The notes beneath the pieces were generated by a model that did not search any database, was not told where the DNA came from, and saw only the letters and a program-made list of their open reading frames with translations. This document shows positions 17,214 to 24,874 of a stretch of DNA of 64,000 nt, piece after piece. Both the position numbers and the translations under genes were made by a program. The DNA is taken from positions 62,001-126,000 of the forward strand of contig JAJFHX010000022.1 in NCBI GenBank assembly GCA_021775425.1, written 5' to 3'. Position 1 is the first letter of the stretch. The number at the start of each line of letters is the position of its first letter. The stretch is from Hyphomicrobiales bacterium (GTDB lineage: Bacteria > Pseudomonadota > Alphaproteobacteria > Rhizobiales > HXMU1428-3).

Positions 17214-18665
17214 ATGAATAAAAATCCAATTCCGATGCGAAATGAGCAAATGCGTATAGCGGGACGCAAAGTAAGTGCTGATGCTGTAATTGATGTTCAC
17301 TACCCTTACACAAATGAGGTAATAGGCACAGTGCCGGCGGGGCAAGCCGAACACGCACGCGAAGCATTTGAAATTGCTGCAAATTACACGCCAACATTAA
17401 CCCGTTATGAGCGCCAGCAAATTCTTCTCAACACCGCAAAAATAATTAATGACCGCAAACAGGAACTCGCTCCCATCATCACCGCAGAACTAGGCATTTC
17501 TTTAAATGACAGCCTTTATGAATGTGGCCGCGCTTATGATGTTTATACCCTCGCAGCACAGATGTGCATTATAGATGATGGTGAAATTTTCTCCTGTGAT
17601 CTGACCCCTCACGGCAAAAACAGAAAAATTTTCACAACGAGAGAACCTTTAAGATCAATTTCAGCCATCACCCCCTTTAATCATCCGTTGAATATGGTGT
17701 CTCACAAAATTGCGCCGGCCATCGCGACCAACAATTGCATTGTTGTCAAACCAACAGAGCTTACCCCGTTGACAGCCATCTGGCTGGCTGATGTCATTTA
17801 TGAAGCAGGCCTGCCACCTGAGATGCTCAGTGTAGTCACAGGCTGGCCACTGGATATCGGCGAAGAAATGATCACAAATCCGAATATCGATCTTGTCACC
17901 TTCACGGGCGGTGTCCCGGTTGGTAAAATGATTGCAGCCAAAGCTGTATATAAACGCCAGGTGCTTGAGCTTGGCGGAAATGATCCTCTCATCATCTGCA
18001 ATGATTTATCAGATGAGGACTTGGCGAAAGCCGCAGATCTGGCCGTGGCCGGGGCTACCAAAAATTCAGGCCAGCGGTGCACCGCTGTCAAACGCATACT
18101 CTGCCAGCAGGATGTAGCCGATAAATTTTCCGAACTGGTGCTGGAGCGGGCTAAACTGATTAAGTTCGGCGACCCGATGGACCCGGAAACGGATCTGGGA
18201 ACAGTCGTTAATGAAAAAGCAGCTGCGCTTTTTGAAGAACGTGTCATGAAGGCAGAAGCCGAAGGTGCAAAGATACTTTATAACCCAGGCCGCAAGGGAG
18301 CATTGCTGCCACCAATTGTGGTTGATCATGTAAATCATGAAAGCGAGCTGGTGATGGAAGAAACCTTTGGTCCGGTCATCCCCATCATAAGGGTGTCAAA
18401 TGATGATGATGAAGTCATCAGGCTTTCAAATTCAACCGCCTTCGGTCTTTCATCGGGTGTTTGTACCAATGATTACCACCGCATGCAGAAATATATCAAA
18501 GGTCTGATCGTCGGCACAGTGAACATCTGGGAAGTCCCCGGATACAGGATCGAAATGTCACCGTTCGGTGGCATTAAAGATAGCGGCAATGGCTATAAAG
18601 AAGGTGTCATTGAAGCCATGAAAAGCTTCACCAATGTAAAAACCTTTTCACTCCCCTGGAGTTAG
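17214..18665 (+). CDS. phnY: Phosphonoacetaldehyde dehydrogenase
   Basis: A 483-residue aldehyde dehydrogenase. The general base Glu252 is in LELGGNDP and the catalytic cysteine Cys289 in [11 protein letters not shown]; the NAD-binding glycine motif is FTGGVPVG (about 230-237). It oxidises phosphonoacetaldehyde to phosphonoacetate, which PhnA then hydrolyses. The RCTAVKR form and the phnA neighbour separate it from succinate-semialdehyde or lactaldehyde dehydrogenases, which are the closest alternatives. Same strand and 50 bases after phnA, so one operon is likely. Confidence 0.93.
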   Translation: MNKNPIPMRNEQMRIAGRKVSADAVIDVHYPYTNEVIGTVPAGQAEHAREAFEIAANYTPTLTRYERQQILLNTAKIINDRKQELAPIITAELGISLNDSLYECGRAYDVYTLAAQMCIIDDGEIFSCDLTPHGKNRKIFTTREPLRSISAITPFNHPLNMVSHKIAPAIATNNCIVVKPTELTPLTAIWLADVIYEAGLPPEMLSVVTGWPLDIGEEMITNPNIDLVTFTGGVPVGKMIAAKAVYKRQVLELGGNDPLIICNDLSDEDLAKAADLAVAGATKNSGQRCTAVKRILCQQDVADKFSELVLERAKLIKFGDPMDPETDLGTVVNEKAAALFEERVMKAEAEGAKILYNPGRKGALLPPIVVDHVNHESELVMEETFGPVIPIIRVSNDDDEVIRLSNSTAFGLSSGVCTNDYHRMQKYIKGLIVGTVNIWEVPGYRIEMSPFGGIKDSGNGYKEGVIEAMKSFTNVKTFSLPWS

Positions 18666-18683
18666 GCCAGACACACAGATTTC

Positions 18684-18706
18684 CTGGCCAGTCTTAAATT
18701 GGCCAG
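18684..18706 (+). terminator. Hairpin after phnY
   Basis: CTGGCCA (18684-18690) pairs with TGGCCAG (18700-18706) over a 9-base loop, 19 bases past the phnY stop. An A/T-rich run without a clean T tract follows. It may be a weak terminator or an mRNA 3' stabiliser. Confidence 0.4.
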
Positions 18707-18876
18707 AAAATATTTAAAGCTTAAAGGCTCAGAACCAGCACATTTACAAGAATAAAGGAAAATCAAATCACACCTGAAAACGCAGTGAGCCATAAATACA
18801 AAAACATCTCACCTGTCTTATATCGCAACCTGAACAGTCTTTAAGAAGATAAATAATTGTTAGGGAGGATCCAACC

Positions 18877-20520
18877 TTGTCTGCAACAGCAGTGCTATTT
18901 CACCTCATAGGAGCAGTCTGTCTGCTGTTATGGGGGCTTCGAATGGTGCAAACAGGTATCAGCAGGGGGTATGGTGTTCAGTTAAGACAGGTCATTAAGA
19001 AAAATACCGGCAATCGCTTCAGCGCTTTCGGCGCAGGCCTCGCGGTTACCATTCTGGTGCAATCCAGCACAGCCACAGCGCTCATAACATCTTCCTTTGC
19101 GCGCAATGGCTTCATCACACTCACTGCCGCCATCGCTGTGATGTTGGGGGCAGATGTCGGCACAACTCTGGTGGCTCAGGTGCTCTCATTAGATTTAAGC
19201 ATTCTGCCCTTTTTGCTAATGATCACCGGCTTCATTGTTTATAAAGTTTCAGATGTCCTGCATATCCGCCAGCTCGGCCGCGTCGCCATCGGCATCAGTC
19301 TGATGCTGTTTGCTCTCAGCTTTATCAGACAATCCGTCGAACCTTTAAAACAATCCGAAATCCTGGCCAGCCTTTTCGCCTCGCTGGAAACAGAACCAAT
19401 CCTTGCTATACTGGTCGCAGCACTTCTAGCCTGGATCATGCATTCAAGTCTCGCAGCCATCCTGCTGATCTCTTCACTGGTAACGGCAGGCACCATCACT
19501 TTAAATCTCGGTATGGTATTATTATTAGGCGCCAACATTGGCGGCACTATCCCGGCCGTCATCGCCACCCTCGGCAGTGGCATATTAGCGCGAAGAATTA
19601 CAATCGGAAATTGCGCTATGAAAATATTTGGCGTGCTCTGTTGCCTTCCGTTTATAGATCAACTGACATCCCTCCTCTCCGGGTTGAGCGCTTCAGAGCA
19701 ACGCATAATCATTGATTTTCACACACTATTTAATTTGTGTCTGGGGCTGTTGTTTTTGCCCCTGGTCCCGCTGGTTAAAAATCTGCTGGAACGTTTTTTG
19801 GTCAGTGACGAAGAAGAGGAAAAAGCAGTCCAGACAAAATTTCTTGATCAGTCAATCATCAATACACCCGCCCTTGCTCTTAATAATGCCTCACGCGAAG
19901 TGCTGGAAATGATCCGTCATGTAGAAGAGATGCTAGAAGGCGTGATGGTTGTGCTGGTTGATAATGACTTAGATAAGATCGAAAAACTAAGTGATATCGA
20001 CGACACCGTTGATGAACTTTATGAGCAGATTAAATTCTATGTCATCAGTGTTTCCAGAGAAGAGATGAGTTCAAAAGAATCCAACCGCGCTGCTGAAATA
20101 TTATTATTCACCACCAATCTCGAACATATCGGCGATATTGTTGAAAACATCCTCACCATTGCTCGCAAAAGAGCGATTGAACACCTGGCATTTTCAGAGC
20201 AGGGGCTTGCTGAAATTGAAACGCTTCATAAAGCCGTGACAGCGAACCTTGATCTGGCAACAAGTGTCTTTATGTCAGGTGAAATAAAAATCGCCAGAGA
20301 GATGCTGAAGCAAAAAATAGAAATAAACAAACTGCAGGGCACACTCACGCAAAACCATCTTGACCGTTTACGCAAAGGCCAGCCAGACAGCATTGCAACA
20401 AGCGCTCTTCATCTTGATATCTTGCGGGATCTGCGCCGTATTCACTCGCACATCACAGCCGTTGCCTATCCGGTATTGGATAATGCCGGTGAATTGCGCA
20501 AAACAAGACTGAAAAAATAA
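18877..20520 (+). CDS. Na/Pi cotransporter family protein with PhoU-like C-terminus
   Basis: A 547-residue protein. The N-terminal 310 residues carry about eight to ten membrane segments with two QSST-type repeats (VQSSTATALITSSF near 60 and the second half HSSLAAILLISSL near 185), the NptA/YjbB signature. The C-terminal 230 residues are helical and PhoU-like. Start is TTG with GGGAGG at 8 bases. NptA-type proteins import phosphate with sodium; E. coli YjbB lowers cell phosphate by export. Here the phosphate released by PhnA may be the cargo. It lies 211 bases after phnY and may have its own promoter. Confidence 0.9.
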   Translation: MSATAVLFHLIGAVCLLLWGLRMVQTGISRGYGVQLRQVIKKNTGNRFSAFGAGLAVTILVQSSTATALITSSFARNGFITLTAAIAVMLGADVGTTLVAQVLSLDLSILPFLLMITGFIVYKVSDVLHIRQLGRVAIGISLMLFALSFIRQSVEPLKQSEILASLFASLETEPILAILVAALLAWIMHSSLAAILLISSLVTAGTITLNLGMVLLLGANIGGTIPAVIATLGSGILARRITIGNCAMKIFGVLCCLPFIDQLTSLLSGLSASEQRIIIDFHTLFNLCLGLLFLPLVPLVKNLLERFLVSDEEEEKAVQTKFLDQSIINTPALALNNASREVLEMIRHVEEMLEGVMVVLVDNDLDKIEKLSDIDDTVDELYEQIKFYVISVSREEMSSKESNRAAEILLFTTNLEHIGDIVENILTIARKRAIEHLAFSEQGLAEIETLHKAVTANLDLATSVFMSGEIKIAREMLKQKIEINKLQGTLTQNHLDRLRKGQPDSIATSALHLDILRDLRRIHSHITAVAYPVLDNAGELRKTRLKK

Positions 20521-20601
20521 GTAAGCAGAACGCAGCAGAGTTTCTTTTCGGAGATTTTTAGATTAGTCTCAAATCTGAGCGAGAATTGCCCGGAGTAGAG
20601 A

Positions 20602-21030
20602 ATGAGAAATCGAGTATGTGCCTGTCTGATCATATCTTTGCTATTGGCTGCCTGCAGCGGAGGGCAAGACAATTCTCAATTGGGTGCGATTACAGGCAAT
20701 GTCGAAAAATACCAGCCCTATGAGCTGACTGCTGATCAAACAAGCCTCTATCAAAAGGGCCTGAAAGAAATCCTCCCCACAACCGGGCCAGTTAAATTTA
20801 ACGCGGTGAAAACGATCAAATTCAGCAATCAGCCAGGCTTGCATATATGTGGATTCGTCGCATTTAAAGCAACATCAGGTGAGCAGACTGAACAACCTTT
20901 TTATGTTGAGCTGAGAATAGAGCAGGATGATGGGGCCAGTAAAACCATCATTCACCGCGGCCAAATCGGCTCGGACCCGGCAAAATTATCAAAGGTGAAT
21001 TTTGTCTGCCGTCATCATCAATCAGTATGA
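20602..21030 (+). CDS. Putative lipoprotein, unknown function
   Basis: A 142-residue protein with a lipoprotein signal: short basic start, hydrophobic core and lipobox LLAAC (Cys18), followed by Ser/Gly. The mature part has no motif I recognise; it includes two further Cys (one in GLHICGFVAF, one in the VCRHHQSV end) that could form a disulfide. It follows the Na/Pi transporter gene by 81 bases on the same strand, but nothing else ties it to phosphate. Probably an inner- or outer-membrane anchored periplasmic protein. Confidence 0.7.
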   Translation: MRNRVCACLIISLLLAACSGGQDNSQLGAITGNVEKYQPYELTADQTSLYQKGLKEILPTTGPVKFNAVKTIKFSNQPGLHICGFVAFKATSGEQTEQPFYVELRIEQDDGASKTIIHRGQIGSDPAKLSKVNFVCRHHQSV

Positions 21031-21118
21031 GTGTACGGCGTCTGAACAAAGCGAGGTGGACGGGCAATCCGGCCCCCCCAGCTGTCAATCTCAAAAAACA
21101 ATATTCTGAATTTTTACA

Positions 21119-21168
21119 ATTGAGCTTACATCCAGAGCAGGCTATGTTATTGCTACGTTACTAACATA
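21119..21168 (+). promoter_or_regulatory. Candidate promoter and regulator site of the panB-like operon
   Basis: TTGAGC (21119-21124) and TATGTT (21143-21148) are 18 bases apart and could be -35 and -10. TATGTTA (21143-21149) and TAACATA (21162-21168) form an inverted repeat. TTACTAACAT (21158-21167) recurs in reverse orientation at the dctP promoter (22977-22986), which suggests a shared regulator such as the GntR protein encoded in this operon. By-eye assignment. Confidence 0.4.
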
Positions 21169-21199
21169 TAAATAATATATCAGAATATGGAACAGCAGC

Positions 21200-22093
21200 A
21201 TGGCCGCCAGTGATTTACAAACAAAAACAAAAGCCCCCCGCAAAAAAAGATCAATACAGGAAATCAGAAATTCAAAAACCTCTGGCGAGAAAATGGTCTA
21301 TGTTTCCGTCCCCGATTATACCTCAGCCCAATGGGTCGAAGACGCCGGTGTTGATGTCGCGGTGGTTGGTGACAGCCTGGCAATGATTGCCCACGGCCAT
21401 CCCAACACGATCCCTGCAACAATGGATATGATGGAACTCCATGCCATGGCGATCAGAAGAGGGGCACCAAACACCTTTGTCCTTGGTTGCATGCCGTATC
21501 AGAGCTATAATTCAGAACAAGCCGCATTGAAAAACGCAACTCGTTTCATGCAAAACGCCGGAACAGACGCCGTCAAACCCCAGGGCGGAAAGTCACAGGC
21601 GCATATTTTAAAGGCTTTGATTGATGCCGGCATCCCCACCGCTTCACACATCGGGTTGACACCCCACACAGTGGCGATGTTTGGCGGGTTTAAAATTCAG
21701 GGTAAAACCGCTGAAACCGCTTTTAAAATTCTTGAGGATGCACTGGCAATACAGGATGCTGGGTGTTTTATGCTTGAGTTTGAAGCGGTGCCGGGCAAAA
21801 TAGCGGCCATAATATCTGACCAGTTGGAGATACCAACCATCGGCATTGGCGCCGGAGTTGGCACAGACGGTCAAATTCTGTTATGTCATGATCTGCTCGG
21901 CCTGTTTTCGGATTTTAAGCCTAAATTTACCAAACGCTATGCAAATTTAAGAGACGCGGCGGTTGAAGGGATCGAAAATTATATTAAAGAAGTAAAATCG
22001 GGTCATTTCCCTGATGATCAATACACCTATGGCGTGAACGATAGTGAATTGGAAAAGTTCTCAACTATGGTAGAAAAACGCAAACAACTCTAA
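21200..22093 (+). CDS. PanB-like protein (ketopantoate hydroxymethyltransferase family) with altered metal ligands
   Basis: A 297-residue TIM-barrel protein clearly of the PanB family: VDVAVVGDSLAM, GIPTASHIGLTPHTV, IPTIGIGAGVGTDGQ and the HDLLGLF ending. Comparing with E. coli PanB, Asp45 is kept (Asp58) and the catalytic Glu181 is kept (Glu195), but Asp84 is replaced by Cys97 (LGCMPYQSY) and Glu114 by Gln128 (VKPQGG). It also has a basic N-terminal extension of about 28 residues. It is followed by a GntR-FCD regulator and a TRAP transporter rather than panC. A catabolic lyase or transferase role is more likely than pantothenate synthesis; the reaction is unknown. Confidence 0.85.
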   Translation: MAASDLQTKTKAPRKKRSIQEIRNSKTSGEKMVYVSVPDYTSAQWVEDAGVDVAVVGDSLAMIAHGHPNTIPATMDMMELHAMAIRRGAPNTFVLGCMPYQSYNSEQAALKNATRFMQNAGTDAVKPQGGKSQAHILKALIDAGIPTASHIGLTPHTVAMFGGFKIQGKTAETAFKILEDALAIQDAGCFMLEFEAVPGKIAAIISDQLEIPTIGIGAGVGTDGQILLCHDLLGLFSDFKPKFTKRYANLRDAAVEGIENYIKEVKSGHFPDDQYTYGVNDSELEKFSTMVEKRKQL

Positions 22094-22100
22094 CTAATCT

Positions 22101-22790
22101 ATGAAAAGCATAACCATGGACAAGGACGCGACATTGGAATTTACACCAAGAACAACCCTGACAGACAAGGCATATACCAGGCTGGAAGAACTCATCGTGA
22201 CATTGCAGATCATGCCAGGTGAAGTTTTGTCTGAAGCAGAGGTTGCAAGCCAGTTAAACATTGGCCGCACCCCCATCCGTGAAGCACTATATCGCCTGTC
22301 ACATGAAGGGCTGGTCCGCATCATGGCAAGGCGCGGCTATCTGGTCACGGAAGTCAACGCACAAAAGCAGTTAAAATTACTGGAAGTGCGCCGCGCACTG
22401 GAGTTGATCCTCTCAAAATCCTGCGCCAAAAAAGGCACACCCGCCGAGCGTGAGGTCTTCCTTCAGATTGCCGAAGGCATGAATGAGGCTGCTAAAAACA
22501 GTGATGAACTGGCATTTATGCGTCTTGATAATCAGTTCAATCTGCATCTGACCAAAGCTTCCCGCAACGAATATGCCAGCCGCGCCATGGAGCTGCTGCA
22601 TGGATTATCCCGTCGATTCTGGTTTATGCATTTTAAGGAGGTTGGTGACCTCCCGCTTTGTGCCCGCCTTCACGCAGATCAGGCCAGAGCCATCTCAGAA
22701 GGTGATGAAGAAAAAGCGGTCAAAGCAACCAATGCTCTGATTGACTATACTGAAAATTTCACCATTCAAACTATTAATCCAAATAGTTAG
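22101..22790 (+). CDS. GntR-family regulator, FadR/FCD subfamily
   Basis: A 229-residue protein: winged HTH in about residues 15-85 (ELIVTLQIMPGEVLSEAEVA, IGRTPIREALYRLSHEGLV) followed by an all-helical FCD ligand domain (about 95-220) with the metal-binding pattern D...H (DNQFNLHL) and later His in HADQARAI. FCD regulators typically bind organic acids and repress their own catabolic genes. It starts 7 bases after the panB-like stop (an ATG at 22116 is also possible), so it is co-transcribed and probably controls this and the TRAP operon. Confidence 0.92.
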   Translation: MKSITMDKDATLEFTPRTTLTDKAYTRLEELIVTLQIMPGEVLSEAEVASQLNIGRTPIREALYRLSHEGLVRIMARRGYLVTEVNAQKQLKLLEVRRALELILSKSCAKKGTPAEREVFLQIAEGMNEAAKNSDELAFMRLDNQFNLHLTKASRNEYASRAMELLHGLSRRFWFMHFKEVGDLPLCARLHADQARAISEGDEEKAVKATNALIDYTENFTIQTINPNS

Positions 22791-22834
22791 CTCATCAACT
22801 TCTGAGACTTAAGTTGAATAGGCTAAGACATCCC

Positions 22835-22873
22835 GGCGGTTCATACAGCAATATTGAGAGCTGTTGAGCCGCC
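22835..22873 (+). terminator. Two-part hairpin after gntR
   Basis: GGCGGTTCA (22835-22843) pairs with TGAGCCGCC (22865-22873) with one G-T pair, and the inner ACAGC (22845-22849) pairs with GCTGT (22860-22864). It is 44 bases past the gntR stop. Only a short TTTT occurs a few bases later, so termination strength is uncertain. The rest of the 391-base gap (22791-23181) holds the dctP promoter and AT-rich sequence. Confidence 0.5.
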
Positions 22874-22958
22874 ATAGTTTTGTGCGCCCGTCCCACTGAA
22901 ATAATGAGCTAAAAATCATAAAAAAACAGCAGGAATAACCATTACTGATTTTGTTTTC

Positions 22959-22986
22959 TTGACAGCACCTCATAAAATGTTAGTAA
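22959..22986 (+). promoter_or_regulatory. Promoter of dctPQM with a possible regulator site
   Basis: A consensus -35 box TTGACA (22959-22964) is followed after 16 bases by TAGTAA (22981-22986). ATGTTAGTAA (22977-22986) covers the -10 and is the reverse complement of TTACTAACAT in front of the panB-like gene. A repressor at this place would block the promoter. The leader to dctP is about 190 bases, AT-rich and without other signals seen. Confidence 0.55.
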
Positions 22987-23181
22987 TATATCAATAGAAG
23001 ATCATAAGTTTATCTGGCTTTGATATATGATGATAAACTGATAAAAAATAAGTACTTCTATTCATAAGCTCAAATAAAAACAGGGCAATACAATTGATTA
23101 ATCGTTTCTAACAATAATCATAACAAAAACTTAAGTATTCTAGCAGAAGTGATCTAATAAAAACCATTTTGGGAGGACGAA

Positions 23182-24243
23182 ATGAACCATATAACAACTG
23201 TTAAGTCATTTAGCTGCGGGGCCGTGCTTGCTCTGTCTATGCTGGCTGGCAACATAGCATCTGCTGCCGAACATAACTGGAAAATGGCAACCAGTTGGGG
23301 TGGTGGTCCATTAATGGAAATTGGCGCCAAAGCATTTGCAACACGCGTGAATGAACTGACAGACGGCCGTGTTGAAATTAAAGTCTTCCCAAGCGGCACC
23401 TTAAGCAAAGGGCTTGAAGTTCGCTCAGCCGTTGCCAAAAATGTCGCTCAGGTCGGTCACACATGGATGGGCTATGACTGGGGTAAAGACAAAACTGTTG
23501 TGTTGCTGGGTGGGTTTGCTGGCAGCATGGATTCAGAGCGCATGCTCCACTGGATTTATGAAGGCGGCGGGTTAAAACTCTGGCGCGATTTTAATGAAGA
23601 TAAATTCGGTCTGGTTTCTTTTCCTTGCTTCACAAGAACAGCCGAAGCCTTTCTCCACTCACGCAAGCCCATCAAATCGCTTGATGATTTAAAAGGTTTA
23701 AAATTCAGAACCGCAGGCGCTTGGCTTGAAATCTCAAAAAGTCTGGGTGCAGCACCCGTGACCATGCCCGGCGGTGAGGTTTACACCTCACTTGAACGCG
23801 GCGCGATTGATGCAACAGAGTGGGGCACACTTTATGAAAACAAAACAACAGGTTTCCATAAAATCGCGAAATATGTGATCATTCCCGGCATTCACCAGCC
23901 TTCAGCACCGTTTGAAATGGTGATCAACAAAGATGCATTCGCAAAACTTTCCGACGCAGATAAAAAAGCTGTTGAACTGGCAGCCAAGCTCGTTACCCTT
24001 GAAAGCTGGATGCGTGTTGGCCAGGAAGATGCCAAAGCACTGCAATTCTATAAAGAGCAGGGCAATGAAATTATTGAACTGGATGCGGCCGTGCAGCGTC
24101 AGGCCAAAGATCTTGCGATTGAGTGGGCTCAAAAAGAAGCCAAACAAAATCCATGGTTCGATAAAATTCTGAAAAGCCAGCTTGAGTTTGAAAAACTCTG
24201 GCAGGACGCTTCAAAATACCGGAATGTGAAATATAACGACTAG
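23182..24243 (+). CDS. dctP: TRAP transporter solute-binding protein (DctP family)
   Basis: A 353-residue periplasmic protein with a signal peptide (about 1-28, ...NIASAAEHNW). The family layout is clear: WKMATSWGGGPLMEIG, VNELTDGRVEIKVFPSG, LKGLKFRTAGAWLEI with the ligand-binding arginine Arg176 in KFRTAG, and ERGAIDATEW. The MATSW...ATEW form resembles the TakP/alpha-keto acid-binding branch, suggesting a 2-oxo or 2-hydroxy acid ligand, which is an inference. GGGAGGA precedes the ATG. It leads the dctPQM-phyH operon. Confidence 0.93.
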   Translation: MNHITTVKSFSCGAVLALSMLAGNIASAAEHNWKMATSWGGGPLMEIGAKAFATRVNELTDGRVEIKVFPSGTLSKGLEVRSAVAKNVAQVGHTWMGYDWGKDKTVVLLGGFAGSMDSERMLHWIYEGGGLKLWRDFNEDKFGLVSFPCFTRTAEAFLHSRKPIKSLDDLKGLKFRTAGAWLEISKSLGAAPVTMPGGEVYTSLERGAIDATEWGTLYENKTTGFHKIAKYVIIPGIHQPSAPFEMVINKDAFAKLSDADKKAVELAAKLVTLESWMRVGQEDAKALQFYKEQGNEIIELDAAVQRQAKDLAIEWAQKEAKQNPWFDKILKSQLEFEKLWQDASKYRNVKYND

Positions 24244-24264
24244 TTCACAATCTCTATCCCTAAC

Positions 24265-24299
24265 AAAGCTGGCAGTCAGGCGGACTTTCTGCCAGCTTT
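24265..24299 (+). promoter_or_regulatory. Intercistronic hairpin between dctP and dctQ
   Basis: A perfect 11-base stem, AAAGCTGGCAG (24265-24275) with CTGCCAGCTTT (24289-24299), and a 13-base loop, starting 22 bases after the dctP stop. Only a short T run ends the stem. It fits partial termination or 3' protection giving excess dctP message over the membrane genes. Confidence 0.75.
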
Positions 24300-24338
24300 A
24301 ATAATCAATAATAAAATCTTTGTTGCAAGGCCGTCAAA

Positions 24339-24872
24339 ATGCCGAAATGGATCCTCTTTATCGAACGTATCTCTGGTATAAGCGGCGTGATCATCGCCTG
24401 GCTGGTTTTACCTCTCATCATCGCAACCGTTTATGAAGTGTTCGCCAGATATGTGCTGAACGCGCCAACCATCTGGTCCTATGAGCTGGGCTATATGGCC
24501 ATGGGCGCTCACTTCATCATCGGCGCGGCCTATGCCCTTCGCGAAAAAGCGCACATTAGAATTGATGTGCTTTATAGCCAGTTTCCAACCAGAACACGCG
24601 CCATGCTGGATGTGCTTGGTTACCTCCTTTTGTTTTTCCCTGTCATCATCTGGTTGCAGTTCGGCTTGTGGGAATATTGGGTCGAGGCATATCAAAGTGG
24701 TGAAGGATCCGGCCAGTCGGCATGGAACCCACCAATCTGGCCGTTCAGGCTGTGTTTCTTTACAGGGTTCTTCCTGTTGTTATTGCAAGGTTTCGCCCAG
24801 TTTTCAAAATCAGTCATGGCCGTTGCAGGCGCTGACTGGGCCATCAAAGAATTAGAAAAACAGGGAGAATAA
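24339..24872 (+). CDS. dctQ: TRAP transporter small permease (DctQ family)
   Basis: A 177-residue membrane protein with four hydrophobic segments (about 8-40, 45-70, 88-108, 125-152). The EVFARYVLNAPTIWSYELG run and the GAAYALREKAHIRIDVLYS segment are the DctQ signature. It stabilises the large subunit in sodium-driven uptake. Its stop is 2 bases before the dctM start, so the pair is translated together. Confidence 0.92.
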   Translation: MPKWILFIERISGISGVIIAWLVLPLIIATVYEVFARYVLNAPTIWSYELGYMAMGAHFIIGAAYALREKAHIRIDVLYSQFPTRTRAMLDVLGYLLLFFPVIIWLQFGLWEYWVEAYQSGEGSGQSAWNPPIWPFRLCFFTGFFLLLLQGFAQFSKSVMAVAGADWAIKELEKQGE

Positions 24873-24874
24873 TA

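Noticed and set aside
17798-18247. 149-codon antisense frame inside phnY
   Set aside because: Fully inside a well-supported aldehyde dehydrogenase gene; Ser-rich composition typical of a reverse-frame shadow.
21200-22093. Biosynthetic panB for pantothenate
   Set aside because: Metal-site residues differ and panC is absent nearby; kept only as a PanB-family protein.
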